From positions 62,001 to 126,000 of the forward strand of contig NZ_VUOA01000007.1 in the NCBI RefSeq assembly GCF_008386575.1: a stretch of DNA of 64,000 nucleotides, given 5' to 3'. Made by a program: the position numbers and the translations under genes. Positions 18,180-26,974 of this stretch are shown here, in pieces (within the stretch, counting starts at the first letter, position 1; every line of letters starts with the position of its first letter). The notes beneath the pieces were generated by a model. The model ran no database searches and was not told the origin of the DNA. It worked only from the letters and a program-made list of their open reading frames with translations. Source of the DNA: Salinarimonas soli (GTDB lineage Bacteria > Pseudomonadota > Alphaproteobacteria > Rhizobiales > Beijerinckiaceae).

Positions 18180-19951
18180 TGCTGGTCTATGGCGATCCCG
18201 TCCGCGTCGCGGCGCCCCGGGCGATGCTGGCGCGGATCGCAGAGGCGTGGCGGGAGGCCGCCGCCATGCCCGCCGGCATCGCCCGCCATTCCCGGCTCGC
18301 CACCGCGCTCATCGAGGCGGGGGAGCTGGCGCAGGCGCTCGCCGACCTCGCCTTCGAGGCCCGAGGCCGGATCGACGACCTATACCCCGGCGACGCCGCG
18401 CGGATGCGGCTGTGCCTGTCGCTCGCCCGCGCGCTCCAGGCCTCCTGGGACAGCGGTTTCGCGCTCTGCACGGAGCCGGACGAGGCCGCGATCGAGGCCT
18501 GCCGGGAAGGGACCCTGCCCGCGAGCGTGCGGGTGAAGGTGCCCGAGGGCTATGCCTTCTACGCGCTCTATCCGGAGGCGGTGATCGCCGCCGCCCGCAC
18601 GCTGAGCGGCGGGGGCGCGGTGCGGGTGATCGGCATCCGCAGCATCGGGACGGGACTCGCCGCGCTCGCCGCCGCGGCGCTCGGCGATCCCGCGCCCGTG
18701 ACCCTGCGCCCCACCGGCCACCCGTTCCGCCGCGAGGTGCGCCTGTCCGAGCGGATGGCGGCGCATCTCCTGGAGGGCGTCACGGGCGCCGTCGTGGTGG
18801 ACGAGGGGCCGGGCTTGTCGGGCTCGTCCTTCGGCGCCGTGGCCGACGCGCTCGAAGCTGTGGGCATGCCGCGCGAGCGCATCGCCTTCCTGCCGAGCCA
18901 TTCCGGCGATCTCGGCGGCGAGGCGAGCGAGGCGCACCGGACGCGCTGGGCGGCGGCGCGGCGTCCCGTGGTGGACATGGACGCCCTGATCCTCACAGCC
19001 GACGATCCCGCTCATCGCCTGGAGACCTGGGCGGCGGAGCTCGCAGGTCCGCCGCTCGCGCCCCTGGAGGACATCTCGGGCGGGGCCTGGCGGGCCCGGG
19101 TGCTCGGGCCCGACGAGAGCGGCTGGCCCGCCTCCCTCGCCTATCAGGAGCGGCGCAAGTTCCTGATGCGCACGGAGCAAGGCCTGGTCCTCATCAAGTT
19201 CATGGGGCTCGGCCCCGAGGGCGAGCGCAAGGCCGGGCGCGCGGCGGCGCTCTCGGAGGCCGGCTTCATCCCGCCCGTCCTCGGCCTCCGGCACGGTTTC
19301 CTCGTGCAGCGCTGGCTCGACGGCGTCCGCCCCCTCGCCTCTGAGACAACCGACCGCGCCGCCCTCGTCGGCCATCTGGCGCGCTATCTCGCCTTCCGGG
19401 CGCGCCGCTTCCCGGCCCCGGCCGAAGCCGGCGCCTCGGGCGAGACGCTCGTCGAGATGACCCGCCGCAACACGAGCCTCGCCCTCGGCGAGGCGGCAGG
19501 TGACGCGGCGACCCGCGCCGCCGCCGCCCTCCCCGCGCTCGACGCAGGGCTGCGCCGCATCGAGACCGACGGACGCATGCAGGCGCACGAATGGCTTGTG
19601 GGGCCCGGCGGGCGCCTCTGGAAGGCGGATGCGGTCGATCACCACGCGGCTCACGACCTCGTGGGCTGCCAGGACCTCGCCTGGGACGTGACGGGAGCAA
19701 TCGTGGAGCTGGGGCTCACCCCCACCGAGGGGGAGGCCCTGTGCGCCGCGATCGAGGCCGACGGGGATCTCGCCGTCAGCCTCGACCGGCTGCGGGCCTT
19801 GCGCCCGGCCTACCTCGCCTTCCATCTCGGGCGCGCGCGGATGGGGGCGGAGGCGCTTGCGGGCTGGCCCGAGGAGGCCCGGCGCCTCGCCCGGGAGGCC
19901 GAGCGCTACGAGCACGCCTTGCGGGCGCTTCTCGCCGGCAACGCGCCTTGA
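18179..19951 (+). CDS. Fusion protein: phosphoribosyltransferase-like domain plus APH/protein-kinase-like domain
   Basis: A 590-residue protein that I cannot assign to a named family. Residues 1-110 are helical. Residues ~110-260 look like a type I PRTase: a VRVIGIRSIGTG strand-loop, RPTGHPFRREVRL, and a PRPP-loop-like V-V-V-D-E-G-P-G-L-S-G-S-S near residue 204. Residues ~325-590 resemble an aminoglycoside-phosphotransferase-type kinase: an ATP-site Lys in VLIKF (~339), a hinge-like FLVQRWLDG, then AHEWLV (~470) where APH enzymes have HGDLH, and KADAVDHHAAHD...DLAWDV, which mirrors the metal-binding and closing segments. The HGD to HEW change makes activity uncertain. It is coupled by overlap to the phosphatase gene and shares its EcfG-type promoter. 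Codon use matches the genome. Confidence 0.7.
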   Translation: MLVYGDPVRVAAPRAMLARIAEAWREAAAMPAGIARHSRLATALIEAGELAQALADLAFEARGRIDDLYPGDAARMRLCLSLARALQASWDSGFALCTEPDEAAIEACREGTLPASVRVKVPEGYAFYALYPEAVIAAARTLSGGGAVRVIGIRSIGTGLAALAAAALGDPAPVTLRPTGHPFRREVRLSERMAAHLLEGVTGAVVVDEGPGLSGSSFGAVADALEAVGMPRERIAFLPSHSGDLGGEASEAHRTRWAAARRPVVDMDALILTADDPAHRLETWAAELAGPPLAPLEDISGGAWRARVLGPDESGWPASLAYQERRKFLMRTEQGLVLIKFMGLGPEGERKAGRAAALSEAGFIPPVLGLRHGFLVQRWLDGVRPLASETTDRAALVGHLARYLAFRARRFPAPAEAGASGETLVEMTRRNTSLALGEAAGDAATRAAAALPALDAGLRRIETDGRMQAHEWLVGPGGRLWKADAVDHHAAHDLVGCQDLAWDVTGAIVELGLTPTEGEALCAAIEADGDLAVSLDRLRALRPAYLAFHLGRARMGAEALAGWPEEARRLAREAERYEHALRALLAGNAP

Positions 19952-21067
<1,116 letters not shown>

Positions 21068-21076
21068 GACGTCGGC

Positions 21077-21802
21077 TCACTGCCGCAAGCAGAACGCCGT
21101 GATGCCCGCGCTGCTGGCCGGGCACAGCACCACCGCCTCGCCGGAATCGCGGCGGGTGAAGGTGGGCGGGCCGCCGCGCAGGCAATAGGCCGAGAGGATC
21201 GTCTCGCCCGCCTCGCACAGAGCCTCGCAATAGGGCTGGGCGCATCCCTCCGTGCGCACCACGCGCAGGTTGAGGGCCGCCGCGGGACCGGGCGGGCCGG
21301 CCGGCCCCGCAGGACCCGCCGGCCCCTGGGGACCGGGCGCGCCCGGGGCACCGTCGGCGCCGCGCTCGCCAGGGGGCCCGCGCTCGCCCTGAGGCCCACG
21401 CTCGCCCTGGGCTCCACGCTCGCCCGCGGGTCCTGCGTCGCCCTTGGGGCCAGGCTCACCCTGGAGGCCCGCCGGGCCGGGCGGGCCTGCATCGCCCTTG
21501 CGGCCGGCGGGGCCGATGGCGGCGCAATTGGCCACGATGATCTCGCGCGATTCCTCGCCCGCGCGCAGCACCGCCGTGCAGTCCTGGGGCAGGTAGGGCA
21601 CGCGGAAGCGGAAGCGCCCCTGGGCGTCGCTGGTGGTGGCGATGTCGTCGTCGATGGTCACGGGGGCGTTTCGCGCCGAGACGCGGCCCGTGACGCGCAG
21701 CTCGCCCCCGGCGATCCGGGCCTCGTCGACGCGGATCTCGGCAGACGCCCCGCCTCCCGACAGCACGGCCGCCGCCAGCACGATGAAACCGATCCGACGC
21801 AT
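21077..21802 (-). CDS. Secreted collagen-like protein with 26 uninterrupted Gly-X-Y triplets
   Basis: About 241 residues. Signal peptide at 1-21 ([21 protein letters not shown]). Residues ~22-96 form a small beta domain ([23 protein letters not shown]) with two Cys. Residues ~97-174 are 26 perfect Gly-X-Y triplets, rich in GPA, GPP, GER and GKD-like charged triplets that bacterial collagens use for stability in place of hydroxyproline. The last ~65 residues hold six cysteines, suggesting a disulfide-bonded, possibly trimerising or ligand-binding head. GGGGAGAGG precedes ATG 21802. Function unknown; it is probably periplasmic or surface exposed. The DNA is strongly GC-repetitive here, so length variation between strains is likely. 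Confidence 0.85.
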   Translation of the reverse strand: MRRIGFIVLAAAVLSGGGASAEIRVDEARIAGGELRVTGRVSARNAPVTIDDDIATTSDAQGRFRFRVPYLPQDCTAVLRAGEESREIIVANCAAIGPAGRKGDAGPPGPAGLQGEPGPKGDAGPAGERGAQGERGPQGERGPPGERGADGAPGAPGPQGPAGPAGPAGPPGPAAALNLRVVRTEGCAQPYCEALCEAGETILSAYCLRGGPPTFTRRDSGEAVVLCPASSAGITAFCLRQ

Positions 21803-21885
21803 GACCTCTCCCCAGCGCAAACGGGGCAGATGTGCCGCCCCGTCGCCTTGCGGTCAAGCCATGGCGGCGGCCAGGGCGCCGCGAA

Positions 21886-21919
21886 CGAAAAAGCCGGCCT
21901 CCCGCGGGGGAGGCCGGCT
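21886..21919 (-). terminator. Intrinsic terminator of rpmF
   Basis: Two perfect 12-base arms (21892-21903 and 21908-21919) with a four-base loop, followed on the minus strand by a run of five Ts. It lies 32 bases past the rpmF stop and before the collagen-like gene. Confidence 0.85.
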
Positions 21920-21950
21920 CATCGAGATGCGTTCGTCCGTGAGGACGGGA

Positions 21951-22136
21951 TCAGGCGTCGGTCTTCGCCTTGAGAACCTGGCGACCGCGATACATGCCGG
22001 TCTTCAGGTCGACGTGGTGGGGACGGCGGAGCTCGCCCGAGTCCTTGTCCTCGACATAGGTCGGCGCCTTGAGGGCGTCGGCGGAACGGCGCATGCCGCG
22101 CCGGCTGGGCGACGTCTTTCGCTTGGGAACGGCCAT
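21951..22136 (-). CDS. rpmF: 50S ribosomal protein L32
   Basis: A 61-residue ribosomal protein starting [18 protein letters not shown], with the typical alphaproteobacterial [16 protein letters not shown] and ending [10 protein letters not shown]. It lacks the four-Cys zinc ribbon of some L32 forms. The start is the ATG at 22134-22136 behind GGAG; an upstream in-frame ATG would add two residues. mtgA lies upstream on the same strand, 123 bases away, and an intrinsic terminator follows. Confidence 0.96.
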   Translation of the reverse strand: MAVPKRKTSPSRRGMRRSADALKAPTYVEDKDSGELRRPHHVDLKTGMYRGRQVLKAKTDA

Positions 22137-22259
22137 GATCAACTCCGGTCGATTGGGCGCGGCGCGTCCACTCGAAGTCGGGCCGCTCGCGATATCAGGA
22201 AGCGCGCGCTTATACAGACGAACCGCGGGTCTGGCTAGCCCCGTTCGCGGGAATCGCGC

Positions 22260-22919
22260 TCACAGGCAGCCGGTCACGGGGCCGGAGGCCGCGGCGCGGG
22301 CCATGACGCGGTCGGCGATGCGGCGGTGGCCCGCCGAGGGGCGGGCCGGATTACGCTGCTTGGGGTTCGGCAGCGCCGCGGCGAGAAGGGCCGCCTCGCG
22401 CCGGGAGAGGTCGCGGGCGCTCTTGCGGAAGTAGGCCTGCGCGGCGGCCTCGGCCCCGAAAATGCCCTCGCCCCATTCGGCGACGTTGAGATAGATCTCC
22501 ATCATGCGCCGCTTCGACCAGACGAGGTCGATCCAGAGAGCGACGGGGATCTCCAGCCCCTTGCGGATGTAGGACCGCCCCGGCCACAGGAACAGGTTCT
22601 TGGCCGTCTGCATCGAGATCGTGGAGGCGCCGCGGCTCGGCCCCTCCTCGTCGTCGAGCACCTCCTGCAGGGCGTCCCAGTCGACCCCGCGATGGCGGCA
22701 GAAGCGGGCGTCCTCGGAGCTGATCACGGCTCGCGGCAGGTGCTCGCTGATCGCGCTCAGGGGCACCACCCTGCGGTCGACGGGAGCGAGCGTCGCCCAG
22801 CGCCCGAGCATCAGCGTCGAGGGCGGCGTGACCACGAGATAGAGCAGGCTCAACCCCACGAAGAGGCCCGCGAGCCCCAGCACGGCTCCCACGAGCCACC
22901 GCAGAACCCGTCCGATCAT
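22260..22919 (-). CDS. mtgA: Monofunctional biosynthetic peptidoglycan transglycosylase
   Basis: Polymerises lipid II into glycan strands at the inner membrane. The 219-residue chain has one N-terminal membrane anchor (~8-33) and the GT51 motifs: ISSEDARFCRHRGVDW with the catalytic Glu, RGASTISMQTAKNLFLW, RKGLEIPVALWIDLVW with KRRMMEIYLN, and the final AALLAAALPNPKQRNP. The ATG at 22919 gives the normal short cytoplasmic leader; the open frame to 23378 overlaps ispA and is not credible. It is divergent from ispA over 108 bases. Confidence 0.95.
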   Translation of the reverse strand: MIGRVLRWLVGAVLGLAGLFVGLSLLYLVVTPPSTLMLGRWATLAPVDRRVVPLSAISEHLPRAVISSEDARFCRHRGVDWDALQEVLDDEEGPSRGASTISMQTAKNLFLWPGRSYIRKGLEIPVALWIDLVWSKRRMMEIYLNVAEWGEGIFGAEAAAQAYFRKSARDLSRREAALLAAALPNPKQRNPARPSAGHRRIADRVMARAAASGPVTGCL

Positions 22920-23027
22920 CCCGTCGCCCAGCCGCGCGCCATGCAGGTCCCTCCCCCGGGGGTCGTCGGGCCCCGCCCGCAGGCTGAAGCCTTGACCGGT
23001 TCGGCCGCGTCGGGCAAGCGAAAGGCC

Positions 23028-23969
23028 ATGCATGCCCAAGCCGCATCCCCGCTCTCCACCGCCTTTCCGGACCGCCTCGGCGCGCTTGCGGCGCGGACGG
23101 AGGCGCTTCTCGAACGGCTCCTGTCGCAAGCTCCCCAGCCTGGCGAGATCGCCCGGCCCGCGCGGCTCCTCGAGGCCATGCGCCACGGGGCGCTCGGCGG
23201 CGGCAAGCGGCTGCGGCCCTTCCTCGCCGTCGAGGCCGCCCGCCTCCTCGGCCAGGAGGGCGACGGCCCCTTGCGGGCGGGCGCGGGCGTCGAGCTCCTG
23301 CATTGCTATTCCCTGGTCCACGACGACCTGCCCGCCATGGACGACGACGATCTGCGCCGGGGCCGGCCCACGGTGCACAAGGCCTATGACGAGGCGACCG
23401 CGATCCTGGCCGGCGACGCGCTCCAGACCCTCGCCTTCGAGGTGATGGCGGACCCCGAGACCGATCCCGACGGGGCGGTGCGGGCCGAGCTCGTGCTGGG
23501 GCTTGCCCGCGCGGCGGGCCTAGGGGGCATGGCGGGCGGGCAGATGCTCGATCTCGCGGCGGAGGGGCGCTACGGCCGGGTCGATCTCGACGAGGCGGGC
23601 ATCCGCACGCTCCAGGCGATGAAGACGGGCGCGATCCTCGCCTTCGCCGTCGAGGCGGGCGCCATCATCGGACGGGCCGACGCGGCGGCGCGGGCGGCGC
23701 TCCTTGCCTACGGCCGGGGTCTCGGCGCCGCCTTCCAGATCGCCGACGACATCCTCGACCGGGAATCCACCACCGAGGCGCTCGGCAAGGCCGCCGGCAA
23801 GGACGCCGCCGCCGGCAAGGGCACCCTGGTCGACCGGCTCGGCCTGGAGGGCGCCAAGCGCGAGGCCGCCCGCCTGCTCGACGCCACCCTCGCGGCGCTG
23901 GACGGCTTCGGCCCCGAGGCCGAGACCTTGCGCGAGGCGGCGCGGTTCACGGTGGCCCGGTCGAGCTGA
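23028..23969 (+). CDS. ispA: Polyprenyl (farnesyl) diphosphate synthase
   Basis: Builds farnesyl diphosphate from IPP and DMAPP/GPP for undecaprenol, quinone and carotenoid or hopanoid precursors. About 313 residues. The first Asp-rich motif is VHDDLPAMDDDDLRRGRP, in the bacterial form with two residues between the aspartates; the second is IADDILDRE. GGKRLRPFL is the IPP-binding loop. The stop overlaps the ATG of the downstream GNAT gene. No dxs follows, although ispA-dxs is a frequent pair in related bacteria. Confidence 0.94.
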   Translation: MHAQAASPLSTAFPDRLGALAARTEALLERLLSQAPQPGEIARPARLLEAMRHGALGGGKRLRPFLAVEAARLLGQEGDGPLRAGAGVELLHCYSLVHDDLPAMDDDDLRRGRPTVHKAYDEATAILAGDALQTLAFEVMADPETDPDGAVRAELVLGLARAAGLGGMAGGQMLDLAAEGRYGRVDLDEAGIRTLQAMKTGAILAFAVEAGAIIGRADAAARAALLAYGRGLGAAFQIADDILDRESTTEALGKAAGKDAAAGKGTLVDRLGLEGAKREAARLLDATLAALDGFGPEAETLREAARFTVARSS

Positions 23970-24469
23970 TGGCGCCCGCCATCCGGGAGGCGACGCGAGA
24001 GGACATCGCCTTCATCATCGGGCTCGAGCGCGCTCCCGCGAACGCGCGCCTCATCGGCCGCTTCGAGGCCGAGCGCCACGCCGCGCTCCTGGACGAGCCC
24101 GACAGCCGCCACCTCCTCGGCGTGGACGGGGCCGGCGAGCCCTTCGGCTTCGCGATCCTGTGGGGCTTGTGCGACCCGAACGGCAACGTTCTTCTGAAGC
24201 GCACCGCCGTGGCGGGGCCGGGCGAGGGGCTCGGGCGCCCCTTCCTGGAGCGCGTGGTCGACTGGGTGTTCGCCCGGCCCGAGAGCCACCGGCTCTGGCT
24301 CACCGTGGCGCCCTACAATCCGCGGGCCCAGCGGGTCTACGCGACGCTCGGCTTCGTGGAGGAGGGCCGCCAGCGCGAGGCGCTGATCGTGCCGGAGGGC
24401 GGGCGCGTGGACGTCATCCAGATGTCGATCCTGCGCCCCGAATGGGCGGCGCGTCAGCGGACCCCGTAG
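23969..24469 (+). CDS. GNAT family N-acetyltransferase (RimJ/RimL-like)
   Basis: A 166-residue acetyltransferase. IREATREDIAFI opens the fold, the acetyl-CoA loop region is AVAGPGEGLGRPFLERVVDW, a degenerate R/Q-x-x-G-x-G/A, and the end has VAPYNPRAQRVYATLGFVEEGRQRE, characteristic of the RimJ/RimL or ribosomal-protein acetyltransferase branch. The acceptor is unknown. It is coupled to ispA by TGATG overlap; its last 16 bases overlap the convergent PRC-barrel gene. Confidence 0.86.
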   Translation: MAPAIREATREDIAFIIGLERAPANARLIGRFEAERHAALLDEPDSRHLLGVDGAGEPFGFAILWGLCDPNGNVLLKRTAVAGPGEGLGRPFLERVVDWVFARPESHRLWLTVAPYNPRAQRVYATLGFVEEGRQREALIVPEGGRVDVIQMSILRPEWAARQRTP

Positions 24470-24882
24470 AAATCCCGCAGCCGATCGCCGTAGGCTGGAT
24501 CCAAGAAGGGATCCTCGCCGGCGCCGTGGCGCGGCGCGTTCTCGAGCTGGGTCGGGTCGATGTCGACGACGTAGCCCTCCAGGCGCGTATCGTAGACGAG
24601 CGCCTTCCAGGGGAGCGGGTGGTAGCTCTCGCCAAGGCCGAGGAACCCGCCGAAGGACATCACGGCGTAGGCGACCTGGCCCGTGACCTTGTCGACCATG
24701 AAGTTGTAGATCGTGCCGAGGGACTCGCCGGCCCGATTGTAGACCGGCGTGCCCTCCACCTTGTTCGAGGCGATGAGGCGCTTGGTCTCGTCGATGGCGA
24801 CGCCGTCCCCGGTGGGGTCGAGCTGCATCGACCCGGGCTCGCGGATCGCGGTCTCGTTCGCGGAGGGCAGTTCGGTGGGCAT
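24454..24882 (-). CDS. PRC-barrel domain protein, predicted EcfG regulon member
   Basis: A 142-residue cytoplasmic protein. Residues ~35-110 form a PRC barrel (ASNKVEGTPVYNRAGESLGTI in two pieces, VTGQVAYAVMSFGGFLGLG, HPLPWKALVYD), the small beta barrel also found in RimM and in photosynthetic reaction centre subunit H. Single-domain members are frequent among alphaproteobacterial general stress genes. The ATG at 24880-24882 has AAGG upstream, and an exact EcfG-type promoter lies 30 bases upstream. It overlaps the convergent GNAT gene by 16 bases. No biochemical function is established. Confidence 0.88.
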   Translation of the reverse strand: MPTELPSANETAIREPGSMQLDPTGDGVAIDETKRLIASNKVEGTPVYNRAGESLGTIYNFMVDKVTGQVAYAVMSFGGFLGLGESYHPLPWKALVYDTRLEGYVVDIDPTQLENAPRHGAGEDPFLDPAYGDRLRDFYGVR

Positions 24883-24912
24883 GGGCAAACCTTGACGCTG
24901 TCCTGGCGGGTC

Positions 24913-24938
24913 AACGGCGCGGCGCTTGCCCCTGTTCC
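24913..24938 (-). promoter_or_regulatory. EcfG-type promoter of the PRC-barrel gene
   Basis: On the minus strand, GGAAC (24934-24938), a 17-base spacer and CGTT (24913-24916), an exact consensus match reading toward the PRC-barrel ATG at 24882, in the short gap after the upstream isomerase-like gene. Confidence 0.78.
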
Positions 24939-24951
24939 CCGCTGCGCTCCC

Positions 24952-25569
24952 TCAGCGCCCCGGCCGCTCGCCGGATGCCCAGGCGATGGCAAGCTCCAGG
25001 CGGTCGTTGCCCCAGAACATCTCGCCGTCGTCGGTGAGGAAGGTGGGGGCGCCGAACAGGCCCCGCGAGCGGGCCTCCTCCGTCACGGCCTTGAGCCGCG
25101 TCTTGTTGGGCTCGGCGCTGGCGGTCTTGAGGATCGCGTCGCCGTCGAGGCCGAGGCCCTTGAGGATGCCCGCCACGGCGGCGGGCTCGGCGATGGAGCG
25201 TCCCTCGCCGAACTCCTGGGCGTAGACCGCCTTGGTGAAGGTGGGGCCCCAGGGGTGCTCGGCGCCGAGAAGCGCCACGCGGGTCGCCACGAGGCTGTTT
25301 TGCGGGAAGGGATCGGGCCGCTTCACGGGCAGCCCGAAGCGCGCCCCCTCCCGCTCCATGTCCCGCCACATGTAGCGGCCCTTGACGGGAAAGAGGTTGA
25401 AAGGCGAGGAATTCCACCCTTGAGCCGCGAAGATGGGCCCGAGCAGGAACGGCCGCCAGCGCACCTCGACCCCCGCCGCCCCCGCGAGCTCCTCGATCCG
25501 CATGGCCGAGAGATAGGAATAGGTGGAGGCTAACTCGTACCAGAACTCGAGGACGGCGCGGCGGGCCAT
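24952..25569 (-). CDS. DsbA-family 2-hydroxychromene-2-carboxylate isomerase-like protein
   Basis: A 205-residue thioredoxin-fold protein of the HCCA isomerase/kappa-GST group. It starts MARRAVLEFWYELASTYSYLSAM, where the first Ser-containing loop replaces the DsbA CxxC. VRWRPFLLGPIFAAQGW and the late GAPTFLTDDGEMFWGNDRLE are family blocks. In naphthalene degraders such enzymes isomerise 2-hydroxychromene-2-carboxylate using glutathione; no aromatic-degradation genes lie here, so a general glutathione-linked role is more likely. ATG 25569 fits the family start. Divergent from argG. Confidence 0.88.
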   Translation of the reverse strand: MARRAVLEFWYELASTYSYLSAMRIEELAGAAGVEVRWRPFLLGPIFAAQGWNSSPFNLFPVKGRYMWRDMEREGARFGLPVKRPDPFPQNSLVATRVALLGAEHPWGPTFTKAVYAQEFGEGRSIAEPAAVAGILKGLGLDGDAILKTASAEPNKTRLKAVTEEARSRGLFGAPTFLTDDGEMFWGNDRLELAIAWASGERPGR

Positions 25570-25633
25570 GGGGATGCCTTTCGTTCGCGTGAGGCCAGAG
25601 GATCGGGTGTGAACGGGCGATTTGCCAAGCCGG

Positions 25634-25661
25634 TTGCGTGCCCGGCACACATCTCTATAAA
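25634..25661 (+). promoter_or_regulatory. Possible sigma-70 promoter of argG
   Basis: TTGCGT (25634-25639), 16-base spacer, TATAAA (25656-25661), about 50 bases ahead of the argG start in a locally AT-richer patch of a GC-rich gap. Match is fair, not perfect. Confidence 0.4.
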
Positions 25662-25711
25662 ACGCGCAGCCCGGGGCTCCGGCCCCGCTCCCTCCCGCGA
25701 GATCCCTGCCG

Positions 25712-26944
25712 ATGTCCCAGAAGCGCGTGAACAAGGTCGTCCTCGCCTATTCGGGCGGCCTCGACACCTCGATCATCCTCAAGTGGCTCCAGACCACCTA
25801 TGGCTGCGAGGTCGTGACCTTCACCGCCGATCTCGGCCAGGGCGAGGAGCTGGAGCCCGCGCGCAAGAAAGCGCAGCTCCTCGGCATCAAGGACGAGAAC
25901 ATCTTCATCGAGGACCTGCGCGAAGAATTCGTCCGCGACTACGTGTTCCCGATGTTCCGGGCCAACGCCCAGTACGAGGGCCTCTATCTGCTCGGCACCT
26001 CCATCGCCCGCCCGCTCATCGCCAAGAAGCAGATCGAGATCGCCGAGCGGCTCGGCGCCGACGCCGTGTCCCACGGCGCCACGGGCAAGGGCAACGACCA
26101 GGTCCGCTTCGAGCTGTCCTATTATGCGCTCAAGCCCGACGTGACCGTGATCGCGCCCTGGCGCGAGTGGGATCTGCGCTCCCGCGAGCAGCTCATCGCC
26201 TTCGCCGAGCAGCACCAGATCCCCATCGCCAAGGACAAGCGGGGCGAGGCGCCCTTCTCCATCGACGCGAACCTCCTGCACTGCTCCTCGGAGGGCAAGG
26301 TGCTGGAGGATCCCGCCGCCGAGGTGCCCGACTACGTCTTCTCGCGCACCGTGTCGCCCGAGGAGGCGCCCGACCGGCCGACGACCATCACGATCGGCTT
26401 CGAGCGCGGCGACGCGGTGTCCATCGACGGCGAGGCGATGTCGCCCGCCACCATCCTGACCCGCCTCAACGCGCTCGGCCGCGAGAACGGCATCGGCCGC
26501 CTCGACCTCGTGGAGAACCGCTTCGTCGGCATGAAGTCGCGCGGCATGTACGAGACGCCCGGCGGCACGATCCTGCTGCTGGCGCACCGCGCCATCGAGT
26601 CGATCACGCTCGACCGGGGTGCGGCGCACCTCAAGGACGAGCTCATGCCGCGCTACGCCGAGCTCATCTATAACGGCTTCTGGTTCTCGCCTGAGCGCGA
26701 GCTCCTTCAGGGGCTCATCGACAAGAGCCAGGACTTCGTCACGGGCGAGGTGCGGCTCAAGCTCTACAAGGGCGCGGCCCACATCGTCGGCCGCACGAGC
26801 CCCTATTCCCTCTACGACCAGGACCTCGTCACCTTCGAGGAGGGCGCGGTCGCCTACGACCACCGCGACGCGGCGGGCTTCATCAAGCTCAACGCGCTCC
26901 GGCTGAGGACGCTCGCTCAGCGCAAGAGGAAGATGGGGCTGTAA
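25712..26944 (+). CDS. argG: Argininosuccinate synthase
   Basis: Joins citrulline and aspartate with ATP hydrolysis to AMP, the penultimate step in arginine synthesis. The 410-residue length is standard. The P-loop-like [13 protein letters not shown] is at residue ~11; [32 protein letters not shown] and [13 protein letters not shown] are hallmark blocks. It is monocistronic, divergent from the isomerase-like gene and converging on the HExxH protein. Confidence 0.97.
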   Translation: MSQKRVNKVVLAYSGGLDTSIILKWLQTTYGCEVVTFTADLGQGEELEPARKKAQLLGIKDENIFIEDLREEFVRDYVFPMFRANAQYEGLYLLGTSIARPLIAKKQIEIAERLGADAVSHGATGKGNDQVRFELSYYALKPDVTVIAPWREWDLRSREQLIAFAEQHQIPIAKDKRGEAPFSIDANLLHCSSEGKVLEDPAAEVPDYVFSRTVSPEEAPDRPTTITIGFERGDAVSIDGEAMSPATILTRLNALGRENGIGRLDLVENRFVGMKSRGMYETPGGTILLLAHRAIESITLDRGAAHLKDELMPRYAELIYNGFWFSPERELLQGLIDKSQDFVTGEVRLKLYKGAAHIVGRTSPYSLYDQDLVTFEEGAVAYDHRDAAGFIKLNALRLRTLAQRKRKMGL

Positions 26945-26974
26945 GGCCCCGCATCGGCGGGGGGCGGCGCCAGC

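Noticed and set aside
18109-19344. A second plus-strand frame overlapping the PRTase/kinase-like gene
   Set aside because: Arg/Ala/Gly-rich shadow; the other frame has recognisable domains and a coupled start.
21290-21500. Short regular DNA repeats resembling a CRISPR or satellite
   Set aside because: The periodicity is nine bases or less and is explained by Gly-X-Y codons in the collagen-like gene; there are no spacers.
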